Counted from the stretch's first letter, positions 1 through 10,541 are shown. The stretch is 35,422 nucleotides of DNA from Paludibacter sp. (GCA_020049335.1 JAIFKX010000232.1:1-35422); one strand, 5' to 3'. Program-made: numbers and translations. The notes: generated by a model from the sequence alone, not told the origin.

Positions 1-733
1 TGTTTTTAATTTTTCGAAGCAGCGAAAGATAGTATTTATAGGCAGTTAGTACAGCTAATTTCGATCGTCCAGGAAGTCCCTTAATTCCTTCGTAGGCAAT
101 GGCAAATTCTTTTTCAATTTCTAAGATTAACTCTTTTTTATTTGCCTCACTAAAATTATTTTGGTCAAAGTTGCTAAAATAAAATCGGCCTAAACCTTCT
201 GTATCTGCTTTTAAATCGCGTAAAAAATTCACTTTTTGGAATGCCGATCCAAGCATCGCTGCTGGTTTAACCAATTTTTCGAACTGCTCGGGTTTATCGT
301 TGCAAAATACCTTGAGACACATGAGCCCAATCACATTTGCCGAACCATACACATATTGTTCTGTTTCCGTTTTAGATAAATAGAGTTTTTTGCATAAATC
401 CATTTTCATACTATTCAAAAAAGCCTCAATGTATTCGTAAGGTATATTGTATTCATTTACAGTCATTTGAAATGCATCGAGAATTGGATTTAGACTTATT
501 TTTTGCTCTAGTGCTTCTAATAAATCTTTTTCGAATTTAAGCAATAAATACTCTTTGTTGTGCCCATGAAAAGTATCTACAATTTCGTCGGCATAGCGTA
601 CAAAACCATAAATCCCAAAAATAGAATCACGCGTTTTTTTATCAAACAAAAGCGTTGATAAATAAAACGAGCTGCTATAGTTTTTGGTAACTAATGCTGC
701 TATTTTCAGATTGGTTTTATGATATAATTGCAT
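1..733 (-). CDS. crtB: Phytoene/squalene synthase family protein, C-terminus cut by window edge
   Basis: Not in ORF track (runs off edge). Reverse translation from the CAT at 731-733 gives MQLYHKTNLKIAALVTKNYSSSFYLSTLLFDKKTRDSIFGIYGFVRYADEIVDTF...GSAFQKVNFLRDLKADTEGLGRFYF..., with the D..D substrate/Mg motifs typical of phytoene synthases. Confidence 0.85.
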   Translation of the reverse strand, partial: MQLYHKTNLKIAALVTKNYSSSFYLSTLLFDKKTRDSIFGIYGFVRYADEIVDTFHGHNKEYLLLKFEKDLLEALEQKISLNPILDAFQMTVNEYNIPYEYIEAFLNSMKMDLCKKLYLSKTETEQYVYGSANVIGLMCLKVFCNDKPEQFEKLVKPAAMLGSAFQKVNFLRDLKADTEGLGRFYFSNFDQNNFSEANKKELILEIEKEFAIAYEGIKGLPGRSKLAVLTAYKYYLSLLRKIKN

Positions 734-768
734 AAAATAATTTACTTATTGAACAATTTAGTACGTAA

Positions 769-786
769 TTGTATTGTATAATACAA
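769..786. promoter_or_regulatory. Palindromic candidate operator TTGTATTGTATAATACAA in the divergent crtB/MarR intergenic region
   Basis: 8 of 9 base pairs symmetric; lies between divergent genes, one encoding a MarR-like regulator. Confidence 0.45.
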
Positions 787-848
787 ATAAGGTACAAAAA
801 AGTTCATTGAATATCGATTTTTTTGAGCTTTAATATAAAATTTAAAAG

Positions 849-1508
849 ATGAAAACGAAAGCAATACTAAAGGAATTAATAGATTATCTAAGTTTGTATG
901 AACATGAAAACCATGATTTAGGCTCGGAACTTAATCTAACTGACTTTTTAGGTTTTCTGAACAGCCATCACATTCATCAGAATGTAAAAGTAACAGAACT
1001 TCGTGGGAATTTGCCTTCAAAAGAATTGATAGAGCAAGAGGGTCCCCACACAGATGTCTCGATTTTAATTGTTATGATGTTCCGATATGCAAAAGGCTAT
1101 ATTAAAAAGGCTCTCAAAAACAGCAAAATAAATACCGTAGACGAGTTCTCGTTTTTAATAACACTCATGACCCACGAAAGTTTAAGCAAAACAGAGTTAA
1201 TTACGAAGCAAGTTATGGAAAAAACTTCGGGCACTGAAATTATTAATAGGCTTGTAAAATTGGGCTTATTGGAGCAGTTTAACGACGAAATAGACAAACG
1301 AAGTGTTCGATTAAAAATAACAGTTTTAGGAAGGCTCGAAATTTTGAAAATATTACCCCAAATGAATACAGTCTCGCAAATTGTTACAGGTAATCTTAAC
1401 GAAACCGAAAAAGGAATGATTGCTTATATGCTTCGAAAATTGGAGCATTACCACAACGATATTTTCTTAAATAAAAAGGAGTTTGAACTGACAGAATTAC
1501 TAAATTAA
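849..1508 (+). CDS. MarR-like winged-helix transcriptional regulator
   Basis: 219 aa; LSKTELITKQVMEKTSGTEIINRLVKLGLLEQFNDEIDKRSVRLKITVLGR resembles the MarR wHTH and wing; divergent from phytoene synthase. Confidence 0.6.
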   Translation: MKTKAILKELIDYLSLYEHENHDLGSELNLTDFLGFLNSHHIHQNVKVTELRGNLPSKELIEQEGPHTDVSILIVMMFRYAKGYIKKALKNSKINTVDEFSFLITLMTHESLSKTELITKQVMEKTSGTEIINRLVKLGLLEQFNDEIDKRSVRLKITVLGRLEILKILPQMNTVSQIVTGNLNETEKGMIAYMLRKLEHYHNDIFLNKKEFELTELLN

Positions 1509-1536
1509 GTGCGTTTTAGATTCATTTTTTTTGATT

Positions 1537-1577
1537 GGCATGTAATAATTTATTTAGAATTATTACATGCCTTTTTT
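1537..1577 (+). terminator. Rho-independent terminator
   Basis: Perfect 14-bp stem GGCATGTAATAATT/AATTATTACATGCC, 7-nt loop, then TTTTTT. Confidence 0.85.
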
Positions 1578-1641
1578 GTGATCTTTTTTAGGGTTAATTT
1601 TGGTCTATATTCGAAATTGAATAATGCTATTTATTTTTGAA

Positions 1642-1649
1642 TATATTTG
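1642..1649 (+). promoter_or_regulatory. Bacteroidota-type -7 promoter box TATATTTG upstream of the giant surface protein
   Basis: TAnnTTTG match with a TTG 22 nt upstream; implies a leader of about 290 nt. Confidence 0.4.
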
Positions 1650-1945
1650 CAATTGTCTTAAAAATTTTAATTTGCTTATATTCAAACAATTAAATGTATC
1701 GGAGCGATTTTTGTAGTGTTTTTTTTGTATAATAATTTTTGTACTAAAATATTATTAAACAAAATTTGATTTCAAGTGTTGTAATAGTAACTATTACATT
1801 ATTGTATTCAAATCTCGATTTTTTGTTACATTATCTTTTAGTTTTTTTTTTATAAATCAATATCTTTACTCTACTTAAAATTTTGTTTTTTAGAATAAAA
1901 TTTTGAATAAAAAAAAAGAAAATAACTTTAAAAACGAATTCTGAT

Positions 1946-4900
1946 ATGAAAACTTTCATTACAATTTTACTTGCAAAATTGAGTAAGTTCAGTCATAAAT
2001 ACTTATTGGTAGCAATGAGCTTAATTACTACAACTTTGTTTTCGCAAAGTTTTAATTATCAAACCAATACAGGCACTTTAGGTCTTACCTACAGTTGGAT
2101 TGATTGTTCGGCTGGTACCGATATTATATCGGGTGACGATGATCAAGCAACAATTTCTTGGCCATTTAGTTTTCGGTTCTACAACAGCATTTACACAACC
2201 GCCAATAGCTTGAGCGTTGCAACCAATGGTTTTATTCGTTTAGATAACCTTGCTTCCACAAACTTTGCAACCGCACAGAGCTACACACTAGGTAGCGCGA
2301 GTACTGAACTTGGTCAAATTATAGCTTTGGGCGTGCAAGATGCCAATATTGGTAACGGTGGCGGCTGGGTGCGCTCTCTTACAACTGGAGTTAGTCCAAA
2401 TCGCATTTTTACAATCGAATATAACAATTTAGAAATATTCCCGAACGAAGAATTGTATGCTGACTTACAAGTTAGTTTTTACGAAACAACAAATAAAATA
2501 GTTCTTAAATTGGGAGCCACTTCTACTATAACGGAATCTGGAGCAGATATAGGTTTGCATAGCGGTGTTAGTAGTTATTTTAACAAATGGCAAGAAGTTG
2601 TTTCGGGAACAAAAAATGCTTGGATTGAATATTCATTACTACCCGTAGAAGTAAATGCAACAGGTGGAACTGCAGTAAATTTTTATAGTACAGTTAAAGG
2701 TGCTTTTGATGCTATAAACGCGGGTACACATACTGGAACACTAACAGTAAAATTGAGTGGAAATACTACTGAAACGGCTTCGGCTGTTTTAAATGCAAGT
2801 GGCACTGGATCAGCAGACTATTCGAGTTTAGTGATGTACCCTACGCAATCAGGCTTAACAGTGAGTGCTGCTATCAGTGGTAATTTAATTCAACTCAATG
2901 GTGCCGACAACGTAACTATAGATGGCCGCGTTAATCAAAGTGGTTCAGCTAATTTAACAATATCAAACACTTCAACCACTACAAATGCGCGAACAATAGA
3001 ATTAATTAACTCCGCCGAGTCAAATACCATCAATTTTTGTAATATCAAAGGAGCTGGTACTTCAAACACAAGAGGAACCATTACTATCGCAAATGCTTCG
3101 GCTGGAAATGGTAATGATGCCAACTACATACAATACAATAACTTGTCAGGTGTCTCGGCTACCGAGCGTCCATTAAATCTCATTTATTCTGCTGGTGCTA
3201 CCGGATATGTAAACGATCAAAATACAATTAGAAACAATAATTTTATTGATTTTCTATTATTAGGAACGGCTTCGAATGGCATTCATGTGTCTTCGTTTTC
3301 TAATGGATACACTATTACTGGAAATAGTTTCTATCAAACAGCTTCATTTGTTCCAACTGCTTCAGTTGAGCATACGGCTATTCGAATAAATAATACCTCT
3401 GCTACCAATTTTACTATTTCAGGAAATTTTATTGGTGGTAATGCTGCCAATGCAGCGGGTACTTGGAGTAAAACTAACGCATTTAACAATACCTTTAATG
3501 CTATTTATTTGAACATTGGAAATTCGGGCAACAGCGTTCAAAATAATACTATTAAAGGTTTTAGCTATGCCAATTCAGGAGCAGCTAATTGGTTTGGTAT
3601 TTACCTTGCTGGTGGAGCTGCCAGTATCGGAACTGCTATTGCTAACAACATTGGTGAAACAACTGGAACTGGTTCAATAACATTTACAGGTGGTGCTAAC
3701 AACGCCTCTTTATATGGTATTTACATAGCTACAACACAAAACATAACAATAGCCAACAATAATATTGGTAGTATTACAGCAGCAAACAGCATTTCTACAA
3801 ATGCAACCAATTTTTACGGCATACACAAAACAGCTACTGCGGGTGCGCTTACAATCTCCAACAACATAATCGGAAGTACAGTTACAGCAAGTAGTATTCA
3901 ATCTACTTCGGATGCCACAGGTAATTCTCAATTAGTATACGGAATTTATAACTTGGGTAACGGTGAAATTATCATTTCGGGAAATACGATTGCTAACTTA
4001 AACAATAAAACAACAGAAACAAATCGTTCTTCTCGTATTCGCGGCATTTTCTCGAATGCTGGAGCAAATACTATTGAAAGCAATACGGTATATAAAATAG
4101 AAACAACTGGTTTATCAAATGGAGCTAACTACACAAACGCTGCTATTGTTGGAATTTCGGTGATAAGTAAAACCGCAGGTAATGCTCAAACGATAACCAA
4201 AAATAAGGTTTACAATATTGAAACGACTGCTACCGGCAAAATTGAGTTATATGGCATTTATTTCGATGGACCAGATGCTATAGATGCTGTAATTTCGAAA
4301 AATTTCGTGCATACATTTGTAGTTCCTGGCTATCTTACAGGTTCAACGGGTTCGTATTTGCATGGAATATCATTGTACGATGGCGGTTTTACTGCTTCCA
4401 ACAACATTGTTTATTTAGGAAGCAATATAAACACTGGTTGTTCTATATGGGGAATGTGGACAAATACGAATGATAATGCAAAACTTTATCACAATACAAT
4501 TTACCTTTCGGGCGTTGCTCAGACTGGCACTTCTAATTCTTATGCATTCCGCTCGTTAAATTGTCCAACTACACTCGACGTTCGTAATAATATCTTATGG
4601 GATGGTCGCACCAATTTATCTGGGACAATTTCGCATTATGCTGTATATCTGAATTGTACAACTAATGTTACTATGAATTATAACGATTTTCAGTTTGCTC
4701 AACAATTTGGAATTGCCGGTGGAACAACCTATAATAATTTTGCAACTTGGAAATCAGGAACTGGATTCGATGCAAATAGTTTAGATGTAGATCCTCAATT
4801 GGTAAATTTAGGAGGTACATTGCCAATAGATTATCAAACCAGAGTGCAACTTACGGGAACTACATTAGCTGCAATACCTTCCGACTACGAAGATGTTACG

Positions 4901-7900
4901 CGTGTAACTCCAACTATGGGTGCTTGGGAGTTCTTTTCTAATCCAGTGGAGATTTGGTATAGTACAGTATATCAAAATGCCTACCCCACTCTAAAGGGAG
5001 CTTTCGATGTGATTAATGCTGGTACTTACACGGGCGATATGATCATAAAATTCCGTGGAAATACCACCGAAACTGCATCGGCAGTGCTCAATGCAAGTGG
5101 AGTTGGTGCAGCAAGTTATTCGCGCATTCTTGTTTATCCTACCCGAAGTGGTATAACCGTTACTGGAAATTTAGCTGCACCGTTAGTTGATTTGAATGGT
5201 GCCGATAATGTAACATTCGATGGTCGGGTAAATGGAAGTGGTGCTGCTTATGAATTTACGTTTACCAATACTAATTTATCCACCACTGCTGGCACTTCTA
5301 CTTTCAGGTTGCGCGAAGCAGCTGTTGGCGATACAATCAGATATTGTACTATCAAAGGTGGGGCTACTGGTGCATCTACAGCTCTGGTCCTTTTGCACGA
5401 ATCAACTGCTGGCAGTGGTAACAACAATAATGTTATTACACTAAACAAAATTACGTCACTTTCAGATGCCAATCGTCCTTTAAATGCATTATTATCAATT
5501 GGTTCCGTTGGTTTTCCAAACACAGGAAACAAAATATCCTCGAACGAATTTTTCGATTTCTTCCGCAAAGAAAGCAGTTCGAATGGAGTTAATATTCAAC
5601 CATATAGCTCAGCTACAAATATTTCTGGTAATAGTTTTTACGAAACAACTTCGTTTGCACCTACAACCGCTGCTACTTACAAAGTGATTACGGTCGAAGA
5701 TGTCAACAGCAACGATAATGTAATTTCGAATAATTATATTGGTGGAAATGCTGCTGGTGCTACGGGTACTTGGACAAAAACGAATAGTAATAACAATATC
5801 TTTCAGGCTATTAATATAACTGCTGGTACTTCTACTGCAAGTAATATTGATAATAATACAATTAGAAGTTTCAGTTATGCAAATTCGGCTAATGCATTTT
5901 GGACTGGCATTCAAGTAGCTTCTGGGGCTGTTAATGTAGGTAAAACTACTGGAAATACAATTGGAGCTGCAACTGGTACTGGTTCGATAACAGTTACAAA
6001 TGCCACAAATGCCGGTTTTGTGTATGGTATTAATATCTCAAGTGGCGGCACTGTTAATTGTGAGAACAATATTGTTGCTTCAATTACAGCAGCTAATAGT
6101 TCGGCTTCGAATGCTACAAACTTGGTGGCTATTAACAAATCGGCTTCAGCTGGTGCTACTTCAATTAGCAAAAACACAATTGGAAGCACTTCTGCTGCTA
6201 ATAGTGTACAAGCAACTTCAGGGTCAACCGGCAATGCGCAAACTGTTTATGGTATTAATTCGGCAGGAACAGGAGCTATCACTTTAAATGAAAACACAAT
6301 AGCAAATTTAAAAAATGCGACTACAAATACAACGGCAGGAACGCGTGGCCGAATTAATGGTATTTTAATTTCGGCTGGTACTGCAAATACGGTAACTAAT
6401 AATATACTTCGCGATTTATCAAGTGCTAATGCCAATACCGCAGCTACTTTCGAAATGCCTGTTGTTGGTATTAATTTAATAAATAGCATTCCCAACCGAA
6501 CAGTTACAAACAATACTATCTACAATTTAAGCAATACCTACGCAAGTTTTGCTGGCTCTATTTCTGGTATTTATTATCAAGGTGCTACTTCGGGTACAAA
6601 TACAGTTGACCGAAATTTTGTACACAGTCTTTCCACTACCAATGCAGCTGCCTCCTTAATTGGTATAGGTGCTGGTTCGGGCGTAACTACTTATTCTAAT
6701 AATATTATTTCAATTGGTAATGCTACGAATAATATTGTTTATGGCTTTTATGATGTGAATGGAACTTCTCAGGCAACTTATTTGTACTTCAATACAATTT
6801 ATATTGGTGGTGCAACTGCTGGAAACAACTCATCGTATGCTATGTTCTCGGGTAACGAAACTGGAATACGTAACTACCGAAACAATATATTCTACAATGC
6901 TCGTTCGCGATCAACAGGCACTGGTACACATGCGGCAATGAATTATTCGATAGTTGGAACAACCAATCTTACTGTAAATTACAACGATTATTTAGCCACA
7001 GGTACAGGTGCGCTTTTATGTAACTATGCCGGCACTCCATATACTTCGTTGGCCGCTATTCAAAGTGGAATTGGGCAAGATGTAAATAGCTTAGAACAAG
7101 ATCCAACCTTTACTGGAGCCTTGGGTTCTACTACTGCTACCGATTATAAGGTGGGTGTAACGCTCACTGCCGAAACGGGTACTGGAATAGGAAATGATTA
7201 TGGTTTGTTTTCGCGACCAGCTTTAACACCAACGGTGGGAGCCTGGGAGCGTAATGTGAACAAATGGAAAGGTACTACTTCAACCGATTGGGGAACCGCT
7301 TCGAACTGGACAGGAAACTTAGTGCCAGCAACGGATGCTACTATCGAATTTGATCCAGTGCCTGTTAATCATTGTATCATGGATGTCGATCGTTCGGTAA
7401 TGAATATCATTAATGCTCAAAATACCTATCGCGTTGTTACTAACGGTAAAACACTCACCATTAAAGGCGAATTGCAGTTTACAAATGGCGCCCAAATAGA
7501 TGCTTCGGCTACTTCTTCGAAAGTGATTTTTGCTGGTTCGGTTGCTCAAATTATTCCTGCTACTTCATTCTTTAATAATTTAGTTTATAATTTGGAAGTA
7601 AACAATGCAAACAATGTTTCGTTGTACGGTACAATAAAATTAGTAAACACAATAAGTTCAACAGCTGGACGATTTGATGCTTATACTAACTTTGCAAACT
7701 TTATCTACAGTGGTTCTGCTGCTCAAACAATCGAAAATAATGTATTCTTAGATAATAAAGGATACAATATGACAGTGGATAATACTGTTGGTGTTAGTTT
7801 AAATACAGATTTTACTTTGAATAATAATCTTACAGTTAATTCGGGTAAAAAGCTCCAAATAAATACGACTCGTACAATGACTGTGCTTGGTACTGTTACC

Positions 7901-9331
7901 AATTCGGCTGGTGCATCGGGCATTCTAATCAAGGCAAGTTCAACGGCTGCAAACGGGTCGCTAATTTTCTTAAACAGTTATGGCAACCCTGTAAATGCTT
8001 CGGTCGAAATGTATTCGAAATCAACTTGGGATAGAACAAAACCATCTGGTAGTCAATATAACTGGCAATTCTTTGGTATTCCGTTGCGTTCGCTTCCTGT
8101 GTTACCTACTTTTTATGGTGGCTATGTGCGCGAAAAATTGGAATCGGGAACTACAACTGCAAATCACTGGCTTCAATTAAATAACTCGTCAACGGTAATG
8201 CCATTTTATGGATACGAATTGTGTTTCCAAACACCACGGACAATTACTTTTGCGGGCGAATTGGTAAATAGTAACTTTAGTTCAGGCATGTTGCCTAAAA
8301 CGGTTGGCGCCATTTACCCCGGACAAATCTTATTTGCAAATCCTTACACTGCTGCTATCGACATTCGTCAAATTGAATTTGGAAGTGATATGGAAGCTAC
8401 TGTTTATCTCTATAATACGGGTACATATAATGCTTGGTTTTCAAGTCCTACAAAAATTGGGGATATTCCGGGTAGCTATATTTCTATCCCAAAAAACTTA
8501 GCAGGTTATGCTGGTATTCCTCGTCAAGTTCCGTCGATGAGCTCTATGATGATAAAAGTGATTAATTCCACTTCCAATGCCTATGTTAATATGAATTATA
8601 GCTCGGTGGTTATGGGAAATACCGATTTGCAACGTGCACCTGGAGTAAAGAAAGCCAAAGTAAGCGAAAAAGATGTTGTTTCAACTATAATATCAGTAAA
8701 CGGAGTTACTGCGGGTGATAAAGTCTGGCTCTTTAGTTCCGATGAATATACGCGTACATTTGATAATGGCTTTGATGGTATTAAAATGTATCCTCCAACT
8801 GGAAGGGCTCGTTTGTTTGCCTCCGAAGCTGACAACGATTACCAAATTAATGCTGTTGATAATTTTGACAACACAGCATTAAAGTTCCGCGCTGCTACGG
8901 GAGAAACAAATTATACGCTTACTTTCAATCACAAAAATACCGAGAAAAAATATGCTAGTATCTATTTGTATGATATGATCGACGATGTAACGACTGATAT
9001 TACATTAACTGGTTCTACCTACTCGTTTACTGCATCAAATACAACATCCAGCGTTTTACGCTTCCGCATTATTACAAATCCAATTAATGTAGATGGTGTT
9101 TCAACTGCAACCGATGAGCATATATATGCTGCTGATAATAACCTGTTTATTAACCTCTCGAAAGAAGTAGGCGCTACTGTTAAACTGACTGACATTACAG
9201 GTAAGTTAGTGGCTTCAACAAAAATAGGTGCAAATGGGATGGTCGTATTACCTCTCGATAAACAAAAAGTGTATATCGTAACTGTTATCTCAAAAGAAGG
9301 TACTTATTCTAAAAAAATCATGTCAAAATAG
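1946..9331 (+). CDS. Very large secreted right-handed parallel beta-helix protein with T9SS C-terminal sorting domain
   Basis: 2461 aa; N-terminal signal region; many N-rich beta-helix rungs (ISNNxIG, NNTI); C-terminus VKLTDITGKLVAS...VYIVTVISKEGTYSKKIMSK fits a T9SS type A CTD; two large internal repeats. Confidence 0.9.
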   Translation: MKTFITILLAKLSKFSHKYLLVAMSLITTTLFSQSFNYQTNTGTLGLTYSWIDCSAGTDIISGDDDQATISWPFSFRFYNSIYTTANSLSVATNGFIRLDNLASTNFATAQSYTLGSASTELGQIIALGVQDANIGNGGGWVRSLTTGVSPNRIFTIEYNNLEIFPNEELYADLQVSFYETTNKIVLKLGATSTITESGADIGLHSGVSSYFNKWQEVVSGTKNAWIEYSLLPVEVNATGGTAVNFYSTVKGAFDAINAGTHTGTLTVKLSGNTTETASAVLNASGTGSADYSSLVMYPTQSGLTVSAAISGNLIQLNGADNVTIDGRVNQSGSANLTISNTSTTTNARTIELINSAESNTINFCNIKGAGTSNTRGTITIANASAGNGNDANYIQYNNLSGVSATERPLNLIYSAGATGYVNDQNTIRNNNFIDFLLLGTASNGIHVSSFSNGYTITGNSFYQTASFVPTASVEHTAIRINNTSATNFTISGNFIGGNAANAAGTWSKTNAFNNTFNAIYLNIGNSGNSVQNNTIKGFSYANSGAANWFGIYLAGGAASIGTAIANNIGETTGTGSITFTGGANNASLYGIYIATTQNITIANNNIGSITAANSISTNATNFYGIHKTATAGALTISNNIIGSTVTASSIQSTSDATGNSQLVYGIYNLGNGEIIISGNTIANLNNKTTETNRSSRIRGIFSNAGANTIESNTVYKIETTGLSNGANYTNAAIVGISVISKTAGNAQTITKNKVYNIETTATGKIELYGIYFDGPDAIDAVISKNFVHTFVVPGYLTGSTGSYLHGISLYDGGFTASNNIVYLGSNINTGCSIWGMWTNTNDNAKLYHNTIYLSGVAQTGTSNSYAFRSLNCPTTLDVRNNILWDGRTNLSGTISHYAVYLNCTTNVTMNYNDFQFAQQFGIAGGTTYNNFATWKSGTGFDANSLDVDPQLVNLGGTLPIDYQTRVQLTGTTLAAIPSDYEDVTRVTPTMGAWEFFSNPVEIWYSTVYQNAYPTLKGAFDVINAGTYTGDMIIKFRGNTTETASAVLNASGVGAASYSRILVYPTRSGITVTGNLAAPLVDLNGADNVTFDGRVNGSGAAYEFTFTNTNLSTTAGTSTFRLREAAVGDTIRYCTIKGGATGASTALVLLHESTAGSGNNNNVITLNKITSLSDANRPLNALLSIGSVGFPNTGNKISSNEFFDFFRKESSSNGVNIQPYSSATNISGNSFYETTSFAPTTAATYKVITVEDVNSNDNVISNNYIGGNAAGATGTWTKTNSNNNIFQAINITAGTSTASNIDNNTIRSFSYANSANAFWTGIQVASGAVNVGKTTGNTIGAATGTGSITVTNATNAGFVYGINISSGGTVNCENNIVASITAANSSASNATNLVAINKSASAGATSISKNTIGSTSAANSVQATSGSTGNAQTVYGINSAGTGAITLNENTIANLKNATTNTTAGTRGRINGILISAGTANTVTNNILRDLSSANANTAATFEMPVVGINLINSIPNRTVTNNTIYNLSNTYASFAGSISGIYYQGATSGTNTVDRNFVHSLSTTNAAASLIGIGAGSGVTTYSNNIISIGNATNNIVYGFYDVNGTSQATYLYFNTIYIGGATAGNNSSYAMFSGNETGIRNYRNNIFYNARSRSTGTGTHAAMNYSIVGTTNLTVNYNDYLATGTGALLCNYAGTPYTSLAAIQSGIGQDVNSLEQDPTFTGALGSTTATDYKVGVTLTAETGTGIGNDYGLFSRPALTPTVGAWERNVNKWKGTTSTDWGTASNWTGNLVPATDATIEFDPVPVNHCIMDVDRSVMNIINAQNTYRVVTNGKTLTIKGELQFTNGAQIDASATSSKVIFAGSVAQIIPATSFFNNLVYNLEVNNANNVSLYGTIKLVNTISSTAGRFDAYTNFANFIYSGSAAQTIENNVFLDNKGYNMTVDNTVGVSLNTDFTLNNNLTVNSGKKLQINTTRTMTVLGTVTNSAGASGILIKASSTAANGSLIFLNSYGNPVNASVEMYSKSTWDRTKPSGSQYNWQFFGIPLRSLPVLPTFYGGYVREKLESGTTTANHWLQLNNSSTVMPFYGYELCFQTPRTITFAGELVNSNFSSGMLPKTVGAIYPGQILFANPYTAAIDIRQIEFGSDMEATVYLYNTGTYNAWFSSPTKIGDIPGSYISIPKNLAGYAGIPRQVPSMSSMMIKVINSTSNAYVNMNYSSVVMGNTDLQRAPGVKKAKVSEKDVVSTIISVNGVTAGDKVWLFSSDEYTRTFDNGFDGIKMYPPTGRARLFASEADNDYQINAVDNFDNTALKFRAATGETNYTLTFNHKNTEKKYASIYLYDMIDDVTTDITLTGSTYSFTASNTTSSVLRFRIITNPINVDGVSTATDEHIYAADNNLFINLSKEVGATVKLTDITGKLVASTKIGANGMVVLPLDKQKVYIVTVISKEGTYSKKIMSK

Positions 9332-9370
9332 AGTAAGGTTCGAAGTGCTAAGTTCTGAATTTTTAGTATC

Positions 9371-9413
9371 AAAAAAAACGGTGAAGTCAATAATTGACTT
9401 CACCGTTTTTTTT
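9371..9413. terminator. Bidirectional Rho-independent terminator between convergent genes
   Basis: 20-bp perfect stem AAAAAAAACGGTGAAGTCAA / TTGACTTCACCGTTTTTTTT, 3-nt loop. Confidence 0.9.
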
Positions 9414-9498
9414 TCGCATCTCGAAAATTGGGTTAAATAATAAACAAAACTATACACGAGTCTTTATTCTCTAATCTTTGTTCTTTAATCTATCTGTT

Positions 9499-9819
9499 TT
9501 ACAAAAATCCCAATTCCAATTTTGCCTCTTCACTCATCATTTCTTTGTCCCAAGCAGGTTCGTAAACAATATTTACTACTACATTTGTGATGCCTTCTAC
9601 ACTACCCGCTTTCATTTTCACATCTTCAACTATAAAATCAACTGCAGGGCAGCTTGGAGCTGTAAGCGTCATGTCAATATTCAAAACCCCATTTTCCTCT
9701 ACATCAATCTTGTATATTAATCCTAAATCGTAAATGTTTACAGGTATTTCAGGGTCGTATACAGTGCGAAGCATGCGCACAATTTTTTCTTCAATTTCTA
9801 AAAATTCGTTCATATTCAA
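9499..9819 (-). CDS. DUF59/MIP18-family Fe-S cluster assembly protein (SufT/PaaD-like)
   Basis: 106 aa; VYDPEIPVNIYDLGLIYKIDV...MTLTAPSCPAVDFI motif. Confidence 0.88.
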   Translation of the reverse strand: MNMNEFLEIEEKIVRMLRTVYDPEIPVNIYDLGLIYKIDVEENGVLNIDMTLTAPSCPAVDFIVEDVKMKAGSVEGITNVVVNIVYEPAWDKEMMSEEAKLELGFL

Positions 9820-9898
9820 TTTCTTATATCTTATTATATTATTTTTTATTCAATTTTATTATCTAACAAGTAAATCAATAAAATAGTTTTTTGCTATT

Positions 9899-10297
9899 TT
9901 ATATTTTTAAGTCAATCAATTTATCAAATTCGGGCAACGATGTGCCCAATTTGCCATTAATAACCACCACAGCATGTACTTTTGCCTTGATAGCGAGCTT
10001 GTTGTCGCTTTTTCGATAGATCGCCTGATGAAATATGTAGCGCACACCTTCTTTTTGCACATAAAGTTTTGAAACAAACCAATCGCCGGGCTTTAGTGGC
10101 ATTTTATACGATATTTCGATGCTCGACACCATAGCATCTATACCTCGATTGTGGAGTTCGGCAAAACTCACCTCGTTTTGTTCCAAAAATTCGTGTCGCG
10201 TATGTTCTAAATAATTCTGATACACCGAATTATTGACCACACCTTGTATGTCGCATTCGTAGTCGCGTACTTTTAGTTCTATTTCGAAAATATACAT
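9899..10297 (-). CDS. Acyl-CoA thioesterase, 4HBT/hot-dog fold (YbgC/FadM-like)
   Basis: VRDYECDIQGVVNNSVYQNYLEHTRHEFLEQ typical 4-hydroxybenzoyl-CoA thioesterase motif. Confidence 0.85.
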   Translation of the reverse strand: MYIFEIELKVRDYECDIQGVVNNSVYQNYLEHTRHEFLEQNEVSFAELHNRGIDAMVSSIEISYKMPLKPGDWFVSKLYVQKEGVRYIFHQAIYRKSDNKLAIKAKVHAVVVINGKLGTSLPEFDKLIDLKI

Positions 10298-10350
10298 TGT
10301 TGTTTGTTTTTAATTTCGTGCAAAAGTAATTCATATTGCCTAATCTCACA

Positions 10351-10468
10351 AAAACTTTTTATCAATACAAAATTTCTCGTTTAATAATAATCGAAAAAAA
10401 AATCAATTGTCACACACACTTGAAAAAACTCATTCTCAAATCATTATTAGCTGATTTTATTTCAGTTG
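10351..10468 (+). pseudogene. Decayed 5' fragment duplicating the promoter and first codons of the gene at 14796
   Basis: TGAAAAAACTCAtTcTCAAATCATTATTAGCTGATTTTAT matches 14797-14836 at 38/40; upstream CAATTgTCACACACA and AAAACTTTTTATC also match; the ATG is TTG here and the frame ends after about 36 codons. Confidence 0.75.
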
Positions 10469-10500
10469 AAAGTTTTGTTATTGTTAATTTTGAACAAACA

Positions 10501-10541
10501 GTGAACGGATATCACCGGGAAACGTGAACGGGTATCACCGG
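10501..10541. repeat. Tandem repeat GTGAACGG[A/G]TATCACCGG x2, resembling an IS21-family multiple terminal repeat (solo remnant)
   Basis: 10501-10518 and 10524-10541 match at 17/18, 23-bp period; followed by TGTACA at 10546-10551. Confidence 0.5.

Noticed and set aside
2935-8835. Numerous antisense and out-of-frame ORFs (60-107 aa) inside the giant beta-helix gene
   Set aside because: Low-complexity products caused by the repetitive N/T/A-rich coding frame; the sense frame is continuous with a signal region and CTD.
10336-10527. 63-aa ORF on + strand
   Set aside because: Its central part is only the duplicated 5' end of the gene at 14796; better explained as a gene remnant.
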